A stretch of 64,000 nt of DNA from Mucilaginibacter terrigena. Lineage in GTDB: Bacteria > Bacteroidota > Bacteroidia > Sphingobacteriales > Sphingobacteriaceae. A program made the position numbers and the translations under genes. The notes beneath the pieces were generated by a model. The model saw only the letters and a program-made list of their open reading frames with translations, was not told the DNA's origin and did not search any database. Positions 1-8,973 of the stretch are shown one piece after another. Location: the NCBI RefSeq assembly GCF_004168255.1, contig NZ_SEWG01000002.1, positions 62,001-126,000 on the forward strand. The letters are read 5' to 3'. The stretch's first letter is position 1. Every line of letters begins with the position of its first letter.

Positions 1-1736
1 CTTTTTTCCAAAGCACGCACACCCGATTCGCGGGTGTAATCTTCTATCAGTTTTTCAACAACATCGCTTTTTATCACCACATCTTTAGCGGTTAAACCAT
101 GTGCTTCGCGTTGTTTGGGTAACAGGTGCCTTTTAGCTATTTCCGTTTTTTCTTCGATGGTGTAGCCGTTAACTTCTATGATCTCCATCCTGTCCAGCAG
201 GGCAGGTTGTATGCTGCTCAATGAGTTTGCGGTGGCGATGAACATCACGTTCGACAGGTCGAAATCCATCTCCACGTAGTTGTCATAAAAAGTGCTGTTC
301 TGTTCAGGGTCAAGAACCTCCAATAAAGCAGATGATGGGTCGCCACGGAAATCGGTACTTACCTTATCTATCTCGTCCAAAATAAAAACCGGGTTAGCCG
401 CGCCTGCCTTTTTTACCGACTGGATGATCCTGCCCGGCATAGCGCCGATATAGGTTTTACGGTGCCCGCGAATTTCGGCCTCGTCCCTTACGCCACCCAA
501 AGCCATCCTTACATATTTACGGCCCAACGCTTTCGCTATTGATTTACCCAATGACGTTTTACCAACACCCGGAGGGCCAACCAAACAAAGGATAGGGGCC
601 TTCATGTTGTGCTTTAGCTTCAGTACCGCCAAATATTCGATTATGCGCTGCTTTACCTTATCAAGGCCAAAATGGTCCTTATCCAGTACCTTTTGAGCGC
701 GTTTAAGGTCAAAGTTATCCTTAGTAAATTCGTTCCATGGCAGGTCGAGCAGCAGTTCCAAATAATTTATCTGCACCGAATAATCTGCCGCGGCAGGGTT
801 AGTGCGGGCCAGTTTTTCAAGCTCTTTGGCAAAATGGGTTTTAACCTCCTTTGCCCATTTCTTTTTAAGCGCGCGTTGGCGAAGGTTCTCTATTTCCAGA
901 TCGGGCGAGGTACCGCCCAGTTCTTCCTGGATGGTTTTTAGCTGTTGGTTCAGGAAATAATCGCGCTGCTGTTTATCCAGGTCAACGCGTACCTTGGTCT
1001 GGATCTGGTTTTTAAGCTCCAGCATCTGCAGGTCAAGCGTTAAATGCTCCAGCACCATATTTATCCTGTCGCGCAGGCTGGCGGTTTGCAGTAACTGCTG
1101 CTTATCGGCCATATCCGCATTCATATTTGATGATATGAAATTGATCAGGAACGATGTGCTCTCGATGTTGCGGATAGCAATACCGGCCTCGCTCGGGATA
1201 TTTGGCGATAACTGTATAATGTTCATGGCCATGTCTTTAACAGACGATACCATGGCTTTAAATTCTTTATCTTCTTTGGCCTTTATCTCTTTAAAAGGTT
1301 CTACAGTGGCCTTAATGTAAGGTTCGCTCTGTACCTCTTCTTTCAGTATAAAACGCTTTTTTCCCTGCAATATCACGGTGGTGTTACCATCGGGCATTTG
1401 CAGCATTTTTATGATCAGGGCTATTGTACCAACTTTATTAAGCTGGTTAAAGGTAGGGTCTTCAATGCTTACATCCTGCTGGGCAACAACGCCTATCAGG
1501 CGGCTGCCTTTATTGGCATCGCGTATCAGTTTAATTGATTTATCGCGGCCAACGGTAATAGGGATAACAACACCCGGAAACAAAACGGTATTGCGCAGCG
1601 GAAGTATAGATATAATATCAGGAACCTGCTCATTATTCATCTCCTCTTCATCCTCTGACGACATCAGCGGGAAAAATTCAGAGTCTTCATTAATGGAAGG
1701 CATGGTATTCTTAAAATCGAATGGGTCAAAACTCAT
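1..1736 (-). CDS. lon: ATP-dependent protease Lon (5' part; 3' end beyond window)
   Basis: Lon is the cytoplasmic AAA+ serine protease that degrades misfolded and regulatory proteins. About 578 residues are visible. An acidic leader precedes the LON substrate-binding domain, which begins near ILPLRNTVLFPG. A long helical region follows, then the AAA+ module with Walker A GPPGVGKTSLGK at about residue 387 and Walker B VFILDEIDK. The catalytic Ser-Lys domain lies outside the window. The ATG at 1734-1736 starts MSFDPFDFKN and has AAGGTG a few bases upstream. The reading frame is open to the left edge, so the gene is truncated only by the window. The family call is secure. Confidence 0.97.
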   Translation of the reverse strand, partial: MSFDPFDFKNTMPSINEDSEFFPLMSSEDEEEMNNEQVPDIISILPLRNTVLFPGVVIPITVGRDKSIKLIRDANKGSRLIGVVAQQDVSIEDPTFNQLNKVGTIALIIKMLQMPDGNTTVILQGKKRFILKEEVQSEPYIKATVEPFKEIKAKEDKEFKAMVSSVKDMAMNIIQLSPNIPSEAGIAIRNIESTSFLINFISSNMNADMADKQQLLQTASLRDRINMVLEHLTLDLQMLELKNQIQTKVRVDLDKQQRDYFLNQQLKTIQEELGGTSPDLEIENLRQRALKKKWAKEVKTHFAKELEKLARTNPAAADYSVQINYLELLLDLPWNEFTKDNFDLKRAQKVLDKDHFGLDKVKQRIIEYLAVLKLKHNMKAPILCLVGPPGVGKTSLGKSIAKALGRKYVRMALGGVRDEAEIRGHRKTYIGAMPGRIIQSVKKAGAANPVFILDEIDKVSTDFRGDPSSALLEVLDPEQNSTFYDNYVEMDFDLSNVMFIATANSLSSIQPALLDRMEIIEVNGYTIEEKTEIAKRHLLPKQREAHGLTAKDVVIKSDVVEKLIEDYTRESGVRALEK

Positions 1737-1829
1737 CAAGCACCTTTTATGTATGGTTACAACGTCATAATGGCAGGTACGGAAACTCCGCCCATACAAA
1801 TACGGGTCAATAACCAATAGTTATATATT

Positions 1830-1858
1830 CAAATATACAGTTTCAAGAGCTATGCCAA
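1830..1858 (-). promoter_or_regulatory. lon promoter (TTG-N18-TATATTTG)
   Basis: On the minus strand a TTG (1856-1858) lies 18 nt before TATATTTG (1830-1837). This fits the Bacteroidota consensus TTG-N17-23-TAnnTTTG. It would leave an untranslated leader of about 90 nt before lon. The remainder of the 1737-2049 gap shows no convincing gene. Confidence 0.6.
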
Positions 1859-2049
1859 TATAAGCTAATTAACCATGGTAAATGCCGATGGCTTATAAAG
1901 TATTGATTTATTGAACGTTGCGGATATAAAATAAATTCGGGTTGGTTTTTATAAAATTTACGCAAAGTGGAAAAAAAGTCATGCAGGTGCGGAACGGATT
2001 GCGCAGTCCACGCACCGTGGGAAAGATCAGAAAATCACATTTAAAAAGA

Positions 2050-2075
2050 AAAGCCCCGGCTTTGACCGGGGCTTT
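2050..2075. terminator. Rho-independent terminator, probably bidirectional
   Basis: A perfect 10-bp stem, AAAGCCCCGG (2050-2059) with CCGGGGCTTT (2066-2075), closes a 6-nt loop. On the minus strand it is followed by TTTTCTTTTT, so it ends the two-gene operon at 2093-2564. Confidence 0.85.
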
Positions 2076-2092
2076 CTTGCTTTATATATAGA

Positions 2093-2230
2093 TCAGGCAA
2101 ATCTGCCCGGGAATTGCGTTAGCGCGTAATGGATCTCTTTTAACGTTGGCGACTTACGGTTGAAAAACAGGTTGATCACCAGGCAATTCGTTTTTTCGGT
2201 CCTTGTTGATTTTTTATAAGCAATTTTCAT
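2093..2230 (-). CDS. Small basic protein, 45 aa, unknown function
   Basis: This short gene encodes MKIAYKKSTR... ending PGRFA. I do not recognise the family. It is basic at the N-terminus, has no signal peptide and no membrane segment. Its ATG lies one base after the stop codon of the 110-aa gene (TAACATG), which suggests translational coupling. A strong terminator follows 18 bp after its stop. The context (tight coupling plus terminator) is the main evidence that it is real. It could be a DNA- or RNA-binding partner of the upstream protein, but nothing in the sequence proves that. Confidence 0.55.
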   Translation of the reverse strand: MKIAYKKSTRTEKTNCLVINLFFNRKSPTLKEIHYALTQFPGRFA

Positions 2231-2231
2231 G

Positions 2232-2564
2232 TTAAGAAGCATTTGCAAGTAAATACATAGGGTTGGTTTGAATTTCCGTTTTCATCGGTACGGTCTTTTT
2301 GGTCGCGTCTATCTCGCTGTATTTTGCTTTCAACTTGCTCAGCATTTCAAAGCTGAAGGCATCGGCCAACGGCATATGATAGGTGCCTACCGTTTTTGAA
2401 TGAAGCACCAGGCTGGAAGCAGGAACCCGCAGGTTGCAATGGTTAATGTGGGTTAACCCGGTTACCTCGTCGGTATCAAAAATCACGAAGGTATCTATCT
2501 GCCTGCCCGCTTTGTCTGTAAAGATCACAGAGGCGTTTTCCTTAAAATGTGTCATGACTGTCAT
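2232..2564 (-). CDS. Hypothetical protein, 110 aa
   Basis: No family is recognised. The protein is soluble, with no signal peptide. Its middle part (FVIFDTDEVTGLTHINH) looks like alternating beta strands and the C-terminal third is Lys/Thr-rich. The listed start is MTVMTHF; an internal Met four codons on (MTHFKEN) is also possible. It forms a two-gene operon with the 45-aa gene downstream. The 2565-2743 gap upstream should hold its promoter, but no clear -7 box was picked out. Confidence 0.6.
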   Translation of the reverse strand: MTVMTHFKENASVIFTDKAGRQIDTFVIFDTDEVTGLTHINHCNLRVPASSLVLHSKTVGTYHMPLADAFSFEMLSKLKAKYSEIDATKKTVPMKTEIQTNPMYLLANAS

Positions 2565-2743
2565 TATTCCAAAAGCATGCCATTCTTTAGTCAGATATAA
2601 AAATAGGCCTTAGCGGTAGCTATTGTAGGATAATACGGACACAGCCCTATACAATATTTTGATAAGTGCGGTTATCCGCTATCTTCTATAGCCCGGCGAT
2701 TGCATCAGATCTAACAATTAGATGGACGTATCGCAGTCGCCTT

Positions 2744-3901
2744 TTACCTGGCGAAAAACTGTTTCAATAACACCCCCAACTTATTGATGCCGGATTTATT
2801 AAGCGATTGCACAGGGATATACACCAGGCTTTCCAGTTTAAGTTCATCAGGACTATTTGTCTCCCCGCCAGTTATTTTGACCAGGCTGGATGCCCTTTGG
2901 GTAGCATCAAAACCATTTGCGCGCAGGTAAGCGATAAGTTTGGCTGGGTTTGCGGTTTCTACAGGTAAAACCCAGTGCGAATTATAATTATTAAGGCTGC
3001 CAATTTTTACGCTTCGAGGTAAGTGCTGAAGTATTTGCAGCGCATTGTTCCTGCGTTTTTCTATATTACCGGAGTTAAATGATTCCAAACGGTATTTAAT
3101 AAGCCCGATGTTACCCGCACACGGCCTGAACCTTATCTTTTCCATAACCTCTGCACCGGGGAAGCCTTTGGTAAAACCGGCAAGTACATCATCAAAATCC
3201 CTGCCCCCTGCCATACAAAATTTATAAAAAAGCGTATAAACAACGTTTGTGGTAAGCAATTTTATAATCAAAGCCTTTCGCAGTTTTTTAGCGAATATGC
3301 CGGTTAGCTGGACAGGAAGGGTGCTGTTGAAAGTAATAGCTTTTTTGTAGATCCAGTTATTGTTAAACTTCAGCAAAGCGCCTGTTAAAGTTGTATTGGT
3401 TTTAATTAACCCGAAGCTGAACATCACCACATCGCTAAGCGGGTTGCCACGGTAAGCATCGCCGGTAAATGCCTGCGCGCAATCTTCTATCACTGTTAAA
3501 TTATGCTTTTTGGCAAGGGCGACAATTTTCCCGGTATCCATAATGGCACCAAAAAGATGCGTGATGAGTATTGCCCTGGTGTTGGGGGTTATGGCATTCT
3601 CCATCTCTTCCGCATTAATGCCAAGGGTGTTTTTATTTAGGGCCAAAGGCACCGATTTTAGCCCGTGCGCATCCAGGATGTTGAACATATCCGGGATGTT
3701 GATATTGGTAACCAGTATTTCGGAACCGGGCGGATAGTTAAGTGCACTTAAAACAAGGTGCAGCCCGGTGCGTACCGAGAGGCATATCAGCCCGTCATTA
3801 GTTTCGCGGTTCTGCCGGTCTGCTTTATCAGCACTCATACAATAAAGCAGCCCTCTAAAAATGGCTGCATAAGTTATATCGAGTTTGCCGCGGGGAATCA
3901 T
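2744..3901 (-). CDS. DegT/DnrJ/EryC1/StrS-family PLP-dependent aminotransferase
   Basis: This family are PLP enzymes (aspartate aminotransferase fold) that mostly aminate nucleotide-linked keto-sugars for LPS or glycan synthesis. Visible features are the cofactor-binding stretch VIEDCAQAFTG and the Schiff-base lysine in SFGLIKTNTTLTG (about residue 167 from this start). The reading frame is open to 4027, but those 42 extra residues look non-coding, so I chose MIPRGKLDI at 3901; 385 aa is typical of the family. No sugar-nucleotide genes flank it, so its substrate is unknown. It stands alone between two intergenic gaps. Confidence 0.8.
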   Translation of the reverse strand: MIPRGKLDITYAAIFRGLLYCMSADKADRQNRETNDGLICLSVRTGLHLVLSALNYPPGSEILVTNINIPDMFNILDAHGLKSVPLALNKNTLGINAEEMENAITPNTRAILITHLFGAIMDTGKIVALAKKHNLTVIEDCAQAFTGDAYRGNPLSDVVMFSFGLIKTNTTLTGALLKFNNNWIYKKAITFNSTLPVQLTGIFAKKLRKALIIKLLTTNVVYTLFYKFCMAGGRDFDDVLAGFTKGFPGAEVMEKIRFRPCAGNIGLIKYRLESFNSGNIEKRRNNALQILQHLPRSVKIGSLNNYNSHWVLPVETANPAKLIAYLRANGFDATQRASSLVKITGGETNSPDELKLESLVYIPVQSLNKSGINKLGVLLKQFFAR

Positions 3902-4102
3902 TGCTGTATTGCTTTGTTCAAAGATGCAATAAAATTGGGTATTGGTTATGTTTGCCGCTGAAGCCGGGGCAACAGGGCAAATTCTTTTATTCAAATAAGT
4001 TGTATACAATTCTAAAATTATTAACAATTTGCGGGGACTGTATAATAATTTGACGTATTGATAGTTATTGTATTGTTGATGGATAATACCCGCTAATTAA
4101 AT

Positions 4103-4729
4103 ATGAGGCTATCGGCTATAATTTCTTTTTTCATACTTACCTCGCTCGAAACTTCGTCGGCACAAAATGCCTATGTAAAGTTGGGGCAGCAGGCCTTTAT
4201 GGACGGAAATTTTAAATCGGCCGTTAAACAACTGGAAAAGGCCTGTATGGTTGATTCTACCAACGCCAATGCTTATTGGATGCTGGGCTACTCGTATTAC
4301 CACAGCGAAAACTATCGCAAATCGATAGCAGCCTACACAAAGGTTATCTTCATAAACCCGGTTGATGCTACGGCCTACTATTACCGCGCACGTGCAAAAG
4401 GATACTTGGGCAAGGATACGTTCCTGTCGCCGGCCGAGCGGGAGAAGTACCTGTTAGGCGCCATATTGGATCTTACCAAAGCACTGGCCATCGATCCTGA
4501 CGATCATGGTAAGTGCTACCAAACCCGCGGCATAGCCTACCGCGAATACGGCGAATTTAAGTTGCAGCAAAACCAGCATACTTACGATAAAGCCCGTGGT
4601 ATCAACTCGTTAAAAGCCTCAATTGCCGACCTGGAAAAGGTATTGAACGATAGCCCCGGAAGATCTGACATTTCTACCCTTATCGAACTATCTAAAGAAA
4701 AGCTGGCTACCGCTACCGGCCATCATTAA
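4103..4729 (+). CDS. Secreted tetratricopeptide-repeat protein
   Basis: The 208-aa protein has a signal peptide (residues 1-20, cleavage near SSAQN) followed by TPR helices: KLGQQAFMDGNFKSAVKQLEKA, then NAYWMLGYSYYHSENYRKSIAAYTKV and a third repeat before residue 150. TPR proteins are protein-interaction scaffolds; this one should act in the periplasm or at the outer membrane. Its stop codon overlaps by 3 bases the stop of the convergent lipoprotein gene at 4726. Confidence 0.8.
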   Translation: MRLSAIISFFILTSLETSSAQNAYVKLGQQAFMDGNFKSAVKQLEKACMVDSTNANAYWMLGYSYYHSENYRKSIAAYTKVIFINPVDATAYYYRARAKGYLGKDTFLSPAEREKYLLGAILDLTKALAIDPDDHGKCYQTRGIAYREYGEFKLQQNQHTYDKARGINSLKASIADLEKVLNDSPGRSDISTLIELSKEKLATATGHH

Positions 4730-5283
4730 TTAAACACCCCTTTAATGCGGTAGCCGTTGGCTCCCATTATTTTTACCTGCTGCATTTTTTCGATCAAGTA
4801 ATACAACCCCGGCGCGTAAATCAGCTTTTCGGTAGTGTTGTAAAGTATATTGCGGGTATTATTTATAATAGCTATGGAGGTTATTTCCCCGGCTTTTTTC
4901 CTGATAATTATTTCGCGGGTTTTTAGTTCGGGGAATTTGGCTTTGTAAACAATGCTGTCGTCATTTGCCTGTACGCTATAACTTAATTTCCATGCAGGTT
5001 TGTTGATATCGCTTTCGGTAAACAGGTTAAGTTCTTTTTTCCAGCTGGTTATGTGTACTTTTTTATTTTCGGCCGCCCCGTTGTGTGCAACTGATTTATT
5101 TACTTCAGGGTTTTGTTTGGTAAGCAGGGTATCCTGTTTGCCAAAATAACCTTTCAGGTCAAAGTACTTCAATTCGGCCCCGGTTTCTTTTATTTCGGGT
5201 TTATTACAAGCATAGCTGCCGCCCAAAAGCAGCAGCACGCCTGTATAAATAGTATATTTTTTGAGTGGTTTATACCAATACAT
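4726..5283 (-). CDS. Predicted lipoprotein, 185 aa
   Basis: A basic N-terminus, a hydrophobic core and a lipobox-like GGSYAC put the lipidated cysteine at residue 26. The mature part is rich in beta-forming stretches (YKAKFPELKTREIIIRKKAGEITSIAIINN). The family is not recognised. The gene starts inside the end of gpmI (14-bp overlap, same strand), so the two are co-transcribed. It converges with the TPR gene on the other side. Confidence 0.75.
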   Translation of the reverse strand: MYWYKPLKKYTIYTGVLLLLGGSYACNKPEIKETGAELKYFDLKGYFGKQDTLLTKQNPEVNKSVAHNGAAENKKVHITSWKKELNLFTESDINKPAWKLSYSVQANDDSIVYKAKFPELKTREIIIRKKAGEITSIAIINNTRNILYNTTEKLIYAPGLYYLIEKMQQVKIMGANGYRIKGVFN

Positions 5284-6793
5284 TACCGGTCATTTCTTCG
5301 GGGATTGGCACACCTAAAATTTGCAGTACTGTAGGTGCAATATCACCCAGTTTGCCATCTTTTACCTGTTTAACATCACTATCGATAACAATACACGGTA
5401 CCAGGTTGGTGGTATGTGCCGTGTTTGGCGAGCCATCCTCGTTGATCATATAATCGGCGTTACCATGGTCGGCTATGATGATGAACGAATAGCCGGTTTT
5501 TAATCCTGCCTCAACAACCGCTTTACAGCAGGCGTCGGCAGTTTCGGCAGCTTTCATCACGGCGCTAAAAACGCCGGTATGGCCAACCATATCGGTATTG
5601 GCAAAGTTCAAACAAACAAAATCGGGCCAGCCGGCTTCCAATTCGGGGATAATGGCATCACGGATACCTTCGGCGCTCATTTCGGGTTGCAAATCGTAAG
5701 TAGCTACTTTTGGCGATGGCACTAATAAGCGTTTCTCGTCCTTAAATTCCGTTTCGCGGCCACCCGAGAAAAAGAAGGTAACGTGCGGGTATTTCTCGGT
5801 TTCGGCAATACGGATCTGTTTTTTACCGGCACCCTCTAAAACCTCGCCCAAAGTTTTGCTCAGGTCATCCTTACGGAACACCACCTTTACATTTTTAAAG
5901 GTTTCATCATACGATGTCATGGTGACATAAAATATGTCCAGCGGCTTCATATCATACTCCGGGAACTCTTTTTGGGTAAGCGCCTGCGAAATTTCGCGGC
6001 CCCTATCCGTACGGAAGTTAAAGCAGATCACCACGTCGCCATCTTTTATCACCGCAACGGGTTCGCCGGCTTCGTCTACCTTTACAATGGGTTTAATAAA
6101 TTCATCGGTAACACCATCGGCGTACGATTTTTCTATCGAAGCCAAAATATCATCGGTAGGGGTACCTTCGCCTTTAACCATCAGATCATAAGCCAGTTTA
6201 ACGCGTTCCCAGCGGTTGTCGCGGTCCATGGCGTAATACCTGCCAACGGCCGATGCTAAACGCACAGGCGAATCGGCTATGTGATTTTCAAGGTCGGTTA
6301 TAAATTTTAAACCCGAGTTAGGGTCGGTATCGCGGCCATCTAAAAAGGCGTGCACAAATACTTTTTCCAGCCCCAGCGCTTTGGTGGCATCGGTTAAGCC
6401 TTTTAAGTGGGTAATGTGGGCGTGTACGCCGCCATCGCTAACCAAACCTATAAAATGCAGGTCCCTGTCGTTTTCTTTAGCATATTTAAATGCATCAAGT
6501 ATAGTTTCGTTCTGTATAAACTCGTTATCAATAACGGCTTTGTTAATGCGGCCCAGTTCCTGGTAAACCACGCGGCCCGCGCCCAGGTTCATGTGCCCAA
6601 CTTCCGAGTTGCCCATTTGCCCCTCGGGCAAGCCCACTGCAAGGCCCGATGCTTCGAGCTTTGAATTTGGGTACTGCGCTATCATCGAATCAAAGAAAGG
6701 CGTATTTGCCGCCACAATAGCGTTCGACTTATCGTTACGGCCGTAACCCCAGCCGTCGAGTATAATTAATGCAACTTTTTTTTGGTTTTCCAC
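5270..6793 (-). CDS. gpmI: 2,3-bisphosphoglycerate-independent phosphoglycerate mutase
   Basis: The enzyme interconverts 3- and 2-phosphoglycerate in glycolysis and gluconeogenesis using two Mn ions and a phosphoserine. The sequence opens with VALIILDGWGYG, has the nucleophile in QMGNSEVGHMNLGAGR (Ser63 here), and carries metal ligands in ADHGNADYM and HTTNLVP near the C-terminus. An ATG at 6823 would add 10 residues, but a perfect -7 box lies across that extension, and family members begin close to ENQKKVALI. I therefore place the start at the GTG at 6793, giving 507 aa. The 3' end overlaps the downstream lipoprotein gene. Confidence 0.95.
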   Translation of the reverse strand: MENQKKVALIILDGWGYGRNDKSNAIVAANTPFFDSMIAQYPNSKLEASGLAVGLPEGQMGNSEVGHMNLGAGRVVYQELGRINKAVIDNEFIQNETILDAFKYAKENDRDLHFIGLVSDGGVHAHITHLKGLTDATKALGLEKVFVHAFLDGRDTDPNSGLKFITDLENHIADSPVRLASAVGRYYAMDRDNRWERVKLAYDLMVKGEGTPTDDILASIEKSYADGVTDEFIKPIVKVDEAGEPVAVIKDGDVVICFNFRTDRGREISQALTQKEFPEYDMKPLDIFYVTMTSYDETFKNVKVVFRKDDLSKTLGEVLEGAGKKQIRIAETEKYPHVTFFFSGGRETEFKDEKRLLVPSPKVATYDLQPEMSAEGIRDAIIPELEAGWPDFVCLNFANTDMVGHTGVFSAVMKAAETADACCKAVVEAGLKTGYSFIIIADHGNADYMINEDGSPNTAHTTNLVPCIVIDSDVKQVKDGKLGDIAPTVLQILGVPIPEEMTGNVLV

Positions 6794-6797
6794 AATG

Positions 6798-6805
6798 CAA
6801 ATATA
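6798..6805 (-). promoter_or_regulatory. gpmI -7 box TATATTTG, 4 nt before the GTG start
   Basis: TATATTTG on the minus strand fits TAnnTTTG. It is followed by CATT and then GTG, so the transcript would begin at or next to the start codon. Confidence 0.6.
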
Positions 6806-6888
6806 AAAGCAACGTTTAAACATTGTAGTTTAAACACCGGTTTATTTTTTTTAGGTGCAACAATTCTTGGGTTTAATGGTCATATATA

Positions 6889-7287
6889 ATGATGAAACTA
6901 AGATATCTGCCGCTACTCACCCTCCTTTTCCTGCTGCCTATGGTGGCAAACGCGGATACCATTGAAAAAATCGCCGAATATATTAAGCAGGCCAACACCC
7001 ACGAAATAGCTAAATTTTTTGCCAGTAATGTTGATATCAGCATTTTAGACGAAACCAATGTTTATTCGAAGGCGCAGTCTGAAATGATCCTTGAGAAGTT
7101 TTTTAAAGAGAATAAACCGGTATCGGTAAAACTGCTCCACCGCATCAACTCAAATCCCAATTATAACTTCGGCGTGCTTATTTTAACTACAGATAAAGGC
7201 AAGTTTAGGGTATCGTATACATTAAGGGAAATTAATAAGGTTATGGAACTCATTGAGTTGCGAATTGAAACTGAAAAACCTAATTAA
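6889..7287 (+). CDS. DUF4783 family secreted protein
   Basis: This 132-aa protein begins with a Sec signal peptide (MMKLRYLPLLTLLFLLPMVANA). The mature part, with IAEYIKQANTHEIAKFF and VLILTTDKGKFRVSYTL, resembles the SnoaL/NTF2-like DUF4783 family of Bacteroidota. Its biochemical role is unknown. In this phylum it is often found directly before nadC, as here (41-bp gap), but the gap has its own promoter-like box, so co-transcription is not certain. Confidence 0.8.
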   Translation: MMKLRYLPLLTLLFLLPMVANADTIEKIAEYIKQANTHEIAKFFASNVDISILDETNVYSKAQSEMILEKFFKENKPVSVKLLHRINSNPNYNFGVLILTTDKGKFRVSYTLREINKVMELIELRIETEKPN

Positions 7288-7301
7288 TCATCAATTGTTC
7301 T

Positions 7302-7309
7302 TACTTTTG
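7302..7309 (+). promoter_or_regulatory. nadC -7 box TACTTTTG
   Basis: TACTTTTG matches TAnnTTTG and lies 19 nt before the nadC TTG start. No TTG was found at the expected -33 distance. Confidence 0.45.
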
Positions 7310-7328
7310 AAACTCAAAAATCAAAGGT

Positions 7329-8171
7329 TTGGATAAAGAAATTATACACCAGTTTATAGTAAATGCTTTAAGTGAGGATGTTGGCGACGGCGACCATACA
7401 TCGCTGTCGACCATTGAGGCAGGCACACAAGGCAAAGCAAAATTATTAGTTAAAGATACAGGCATACTGGCCGGCGTTGAACTTGCTGCCGAGATATTCC
7501 ATGAGGTTGACCCTAACCTAAAAATTAACATCTTTTTAAGCGATGGCGCCGAAGTAAAGCCAAAGGATATTGCATTTGAAGTAGAGGGTGATGCCCAAAG
7601 TATTTTAAAGGCCGAGCGATTAGTACTTAACTGCATGCAGCGCATGAGCGGTATTGCCACCAATACCAACCAGATAGTTCATCTTTTACAGGGCACAAAT
7701 ACCAAAGTTTTAGATACACGCAAAACCACACCCGGCCTGCGGTACCTGGAAAAATGGGCTGTACGCATAGGCGGGGGAGTCAACCATCGTTTTGGATTGT
7801 ATGATATGATCCTGATCAAAGATAACCATGTAGATTACTCGGGCGGGATACGCCAGGCTATTGAAAACGCCAACAGATATCTTGCAGATACAGGGAGAAA
7901 ACTGGCAATTGAAATTGAAGTACGAAATTTGGACGAATTGGAGCAAGTTTTGCAAACAGGCAATATAAACCGTATTTTAATTGATAACTTTAATTTTGAC
8001 GATCTGAGGCAGGCAGTGAGCATGATACAGGGGCGTTACATTACAGAAGCATCGGGCGGGATAACTATCGATAACATACGCGACTATGCCGATTGCGGTG
8101 TGGACTATGTATCGGTAGGTGCGCTTACACATTCTGTAAAAAGTTTAGACCTCAGCTTAAAAGCTGTATAG
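7329..8171 (+). CDS. nadC: Nicotinate-nucleotide pyrophosphorylase (carboxylating)
   Basis: NadC converts quinolinate and PRPP into nicotinate mononucleotide in de novo NAD synthesis. Diagnostic stretches are EDVGDGDHTS near the N-terminus, RKTTPGLRYLEKWAV, the GGGVNHRFGLYDMILIKDNH active-site segment, and the phosphate-binding end EASGGIT...VDYVSVGALTHS. At 280 aa it is the normal length. Translation starts at a TTG (7329-7331); no in-frame ATG or GTG gives the conserved N-terminus DKEIIHQFI. Confidence 0.96.
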   Translation: MDKEIIHQFIVNALSEDVGDGDHTSLSTIEAGTQGKAKLLVKDTGILAGVELAAEIFHEVDPNLKINIFLSDGAEVKPKDIAFEVEGDAQSILKAERLVLNCMQRMSGIATNTNQIVHLLQGTNTKVLDTRKTTPGLRYLEKWAVRIGGGVNHRFGLYDMILIKDNHVDYSGGIRQAIENANRYLADTGRKLAIEIEVRNLDELEQVLQTGNINRILIDNFNFDDLRQAVSMIQGRYITEASGGITIDNIRDYADCGVDYVSVGALTHSVKSLDLSLKAV

Positions 8172-8254
8172 CCTCTCCCTGCCCTCTCCGAGGAAGAGGG
8201 TTCTAAAAGAAGTTTTTAAAGTCCTCTACTTTGGAGAGGATTTAGAGGGGGCTT
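8171..8254. repeat. CT/AG-rich palindromic intergenic repeat (copy 1)
   Basis: The stretch contains two interrupted palindromes: CCCTCT/AGAGGG (8182-8200) and TCCTCT/AGAGGA around CTTT (8222-8240). Related units occur at 19773-19820 and 59247-59334. It lies between nadC and plsY and could also end nadC transcription. Confidence 0.5.
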
Positions 8255-8319
8255 AATAGTTAAAAATTATAATGATATATTGCGGTAGTATAACATCAAT
8301 TTAATAATATTGCAGGCAG

Positions 8320-8967
8320 ATGCTATCAATCTACTCGATTTCAGCGCTTATTCTGGCTTACCTATTCGGATCAATTCCTACTGCAGTATGGATAGGGCAG
8401 GCATTTTACAACGTAGACGTACGTGAATATGGCAGCGGCAACGCCGGCGCCACCAACACCTTTAGGGTACTGGGCAAAAAGGCCGGTATCCCGGTTATGC
8501 TGCTTGATATTTTAAAAGGCTGGACGGCTACAAACCTGGCTTACGTTATAGGTGTTACCACTACAGGCGCATACCATTCCATCGCATTTACAAACTACGA
8601 ACTGGCCTTGGGTGTGGCTGCGGTAATGGGCCATTTGTTCCCGGTTTTTGCAGGGTTTAGAGGAGGCAAAGGTATAGCTACTCTTTTTGGAATGATATTA
8701 GCTATTAACTTACCGGCTGCTTTACTTTGCGTATTAGTTTTTATAGTAACGTTGCTGATAACCAGGTATGTATCGTTATCGTCCATATTAGCAGGGTTTA
8801 CATATCCCATCGGTGTAACATTTATTTTCCCGGTGTATATTAAATCGGTCATAATATATGGAATGTGTATTTGCATACTGATATTGGTAACGCATCAAAA
8901 AAATATTGAACGCTTATTAAAAGGTAAAGAGTCGAAAGTTAATTTATTTAAAAAGAAAATTACCTGA
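8320..8967 (+). CDS. plsY: Glycerol-3-phosphate acyltransferase PlsY
   Basis: PlsY transfers the acyl group from acyl-phosphate to glycerol-3-phosphate, the first step of phospholipid synthesis, in the inner membrane. The 215-aa protein is very hydrophobic and carries the family motifs YLFGSIPTAVW, GSGNAGATNTFRVLG and GFRGGKGIAT. TAATATTG (8305-8312), one base off the -7 consensus, lies 7 nt before the ATG. The M48 protease gene follows after 6 bp and is probably co-transcribed. Confidence 0.96.
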   Translation: MLSIYSISALILAYLFGSIPTAVWIGQAFYNVDVREYGSGNAGATNTFRVLGKKAGIPVMLLDILKGWTATNLAYVIGVTTTGAYHSIAFTNYELALGVAAVMGHLFPVFAGFRGGKGIATLFGMILAINLPAALLCVLVFIVTLLITRYVSLSSILAGFTYPIGVTFIFPVYIKSVIIYGMCICILILVTHQKNIERLLKGKESKVNLFKKKIT

Positions 8968-8973
8968 CTTACC

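Noticed and set aside
2744..4027. Longer start for the DegT-family gene at 4027
   Set aside because: The extra 42 residues (rich in Cys, Tyr and Asn) do not resemble the family N-terminus; MIPRGKLDI at 3901 does.
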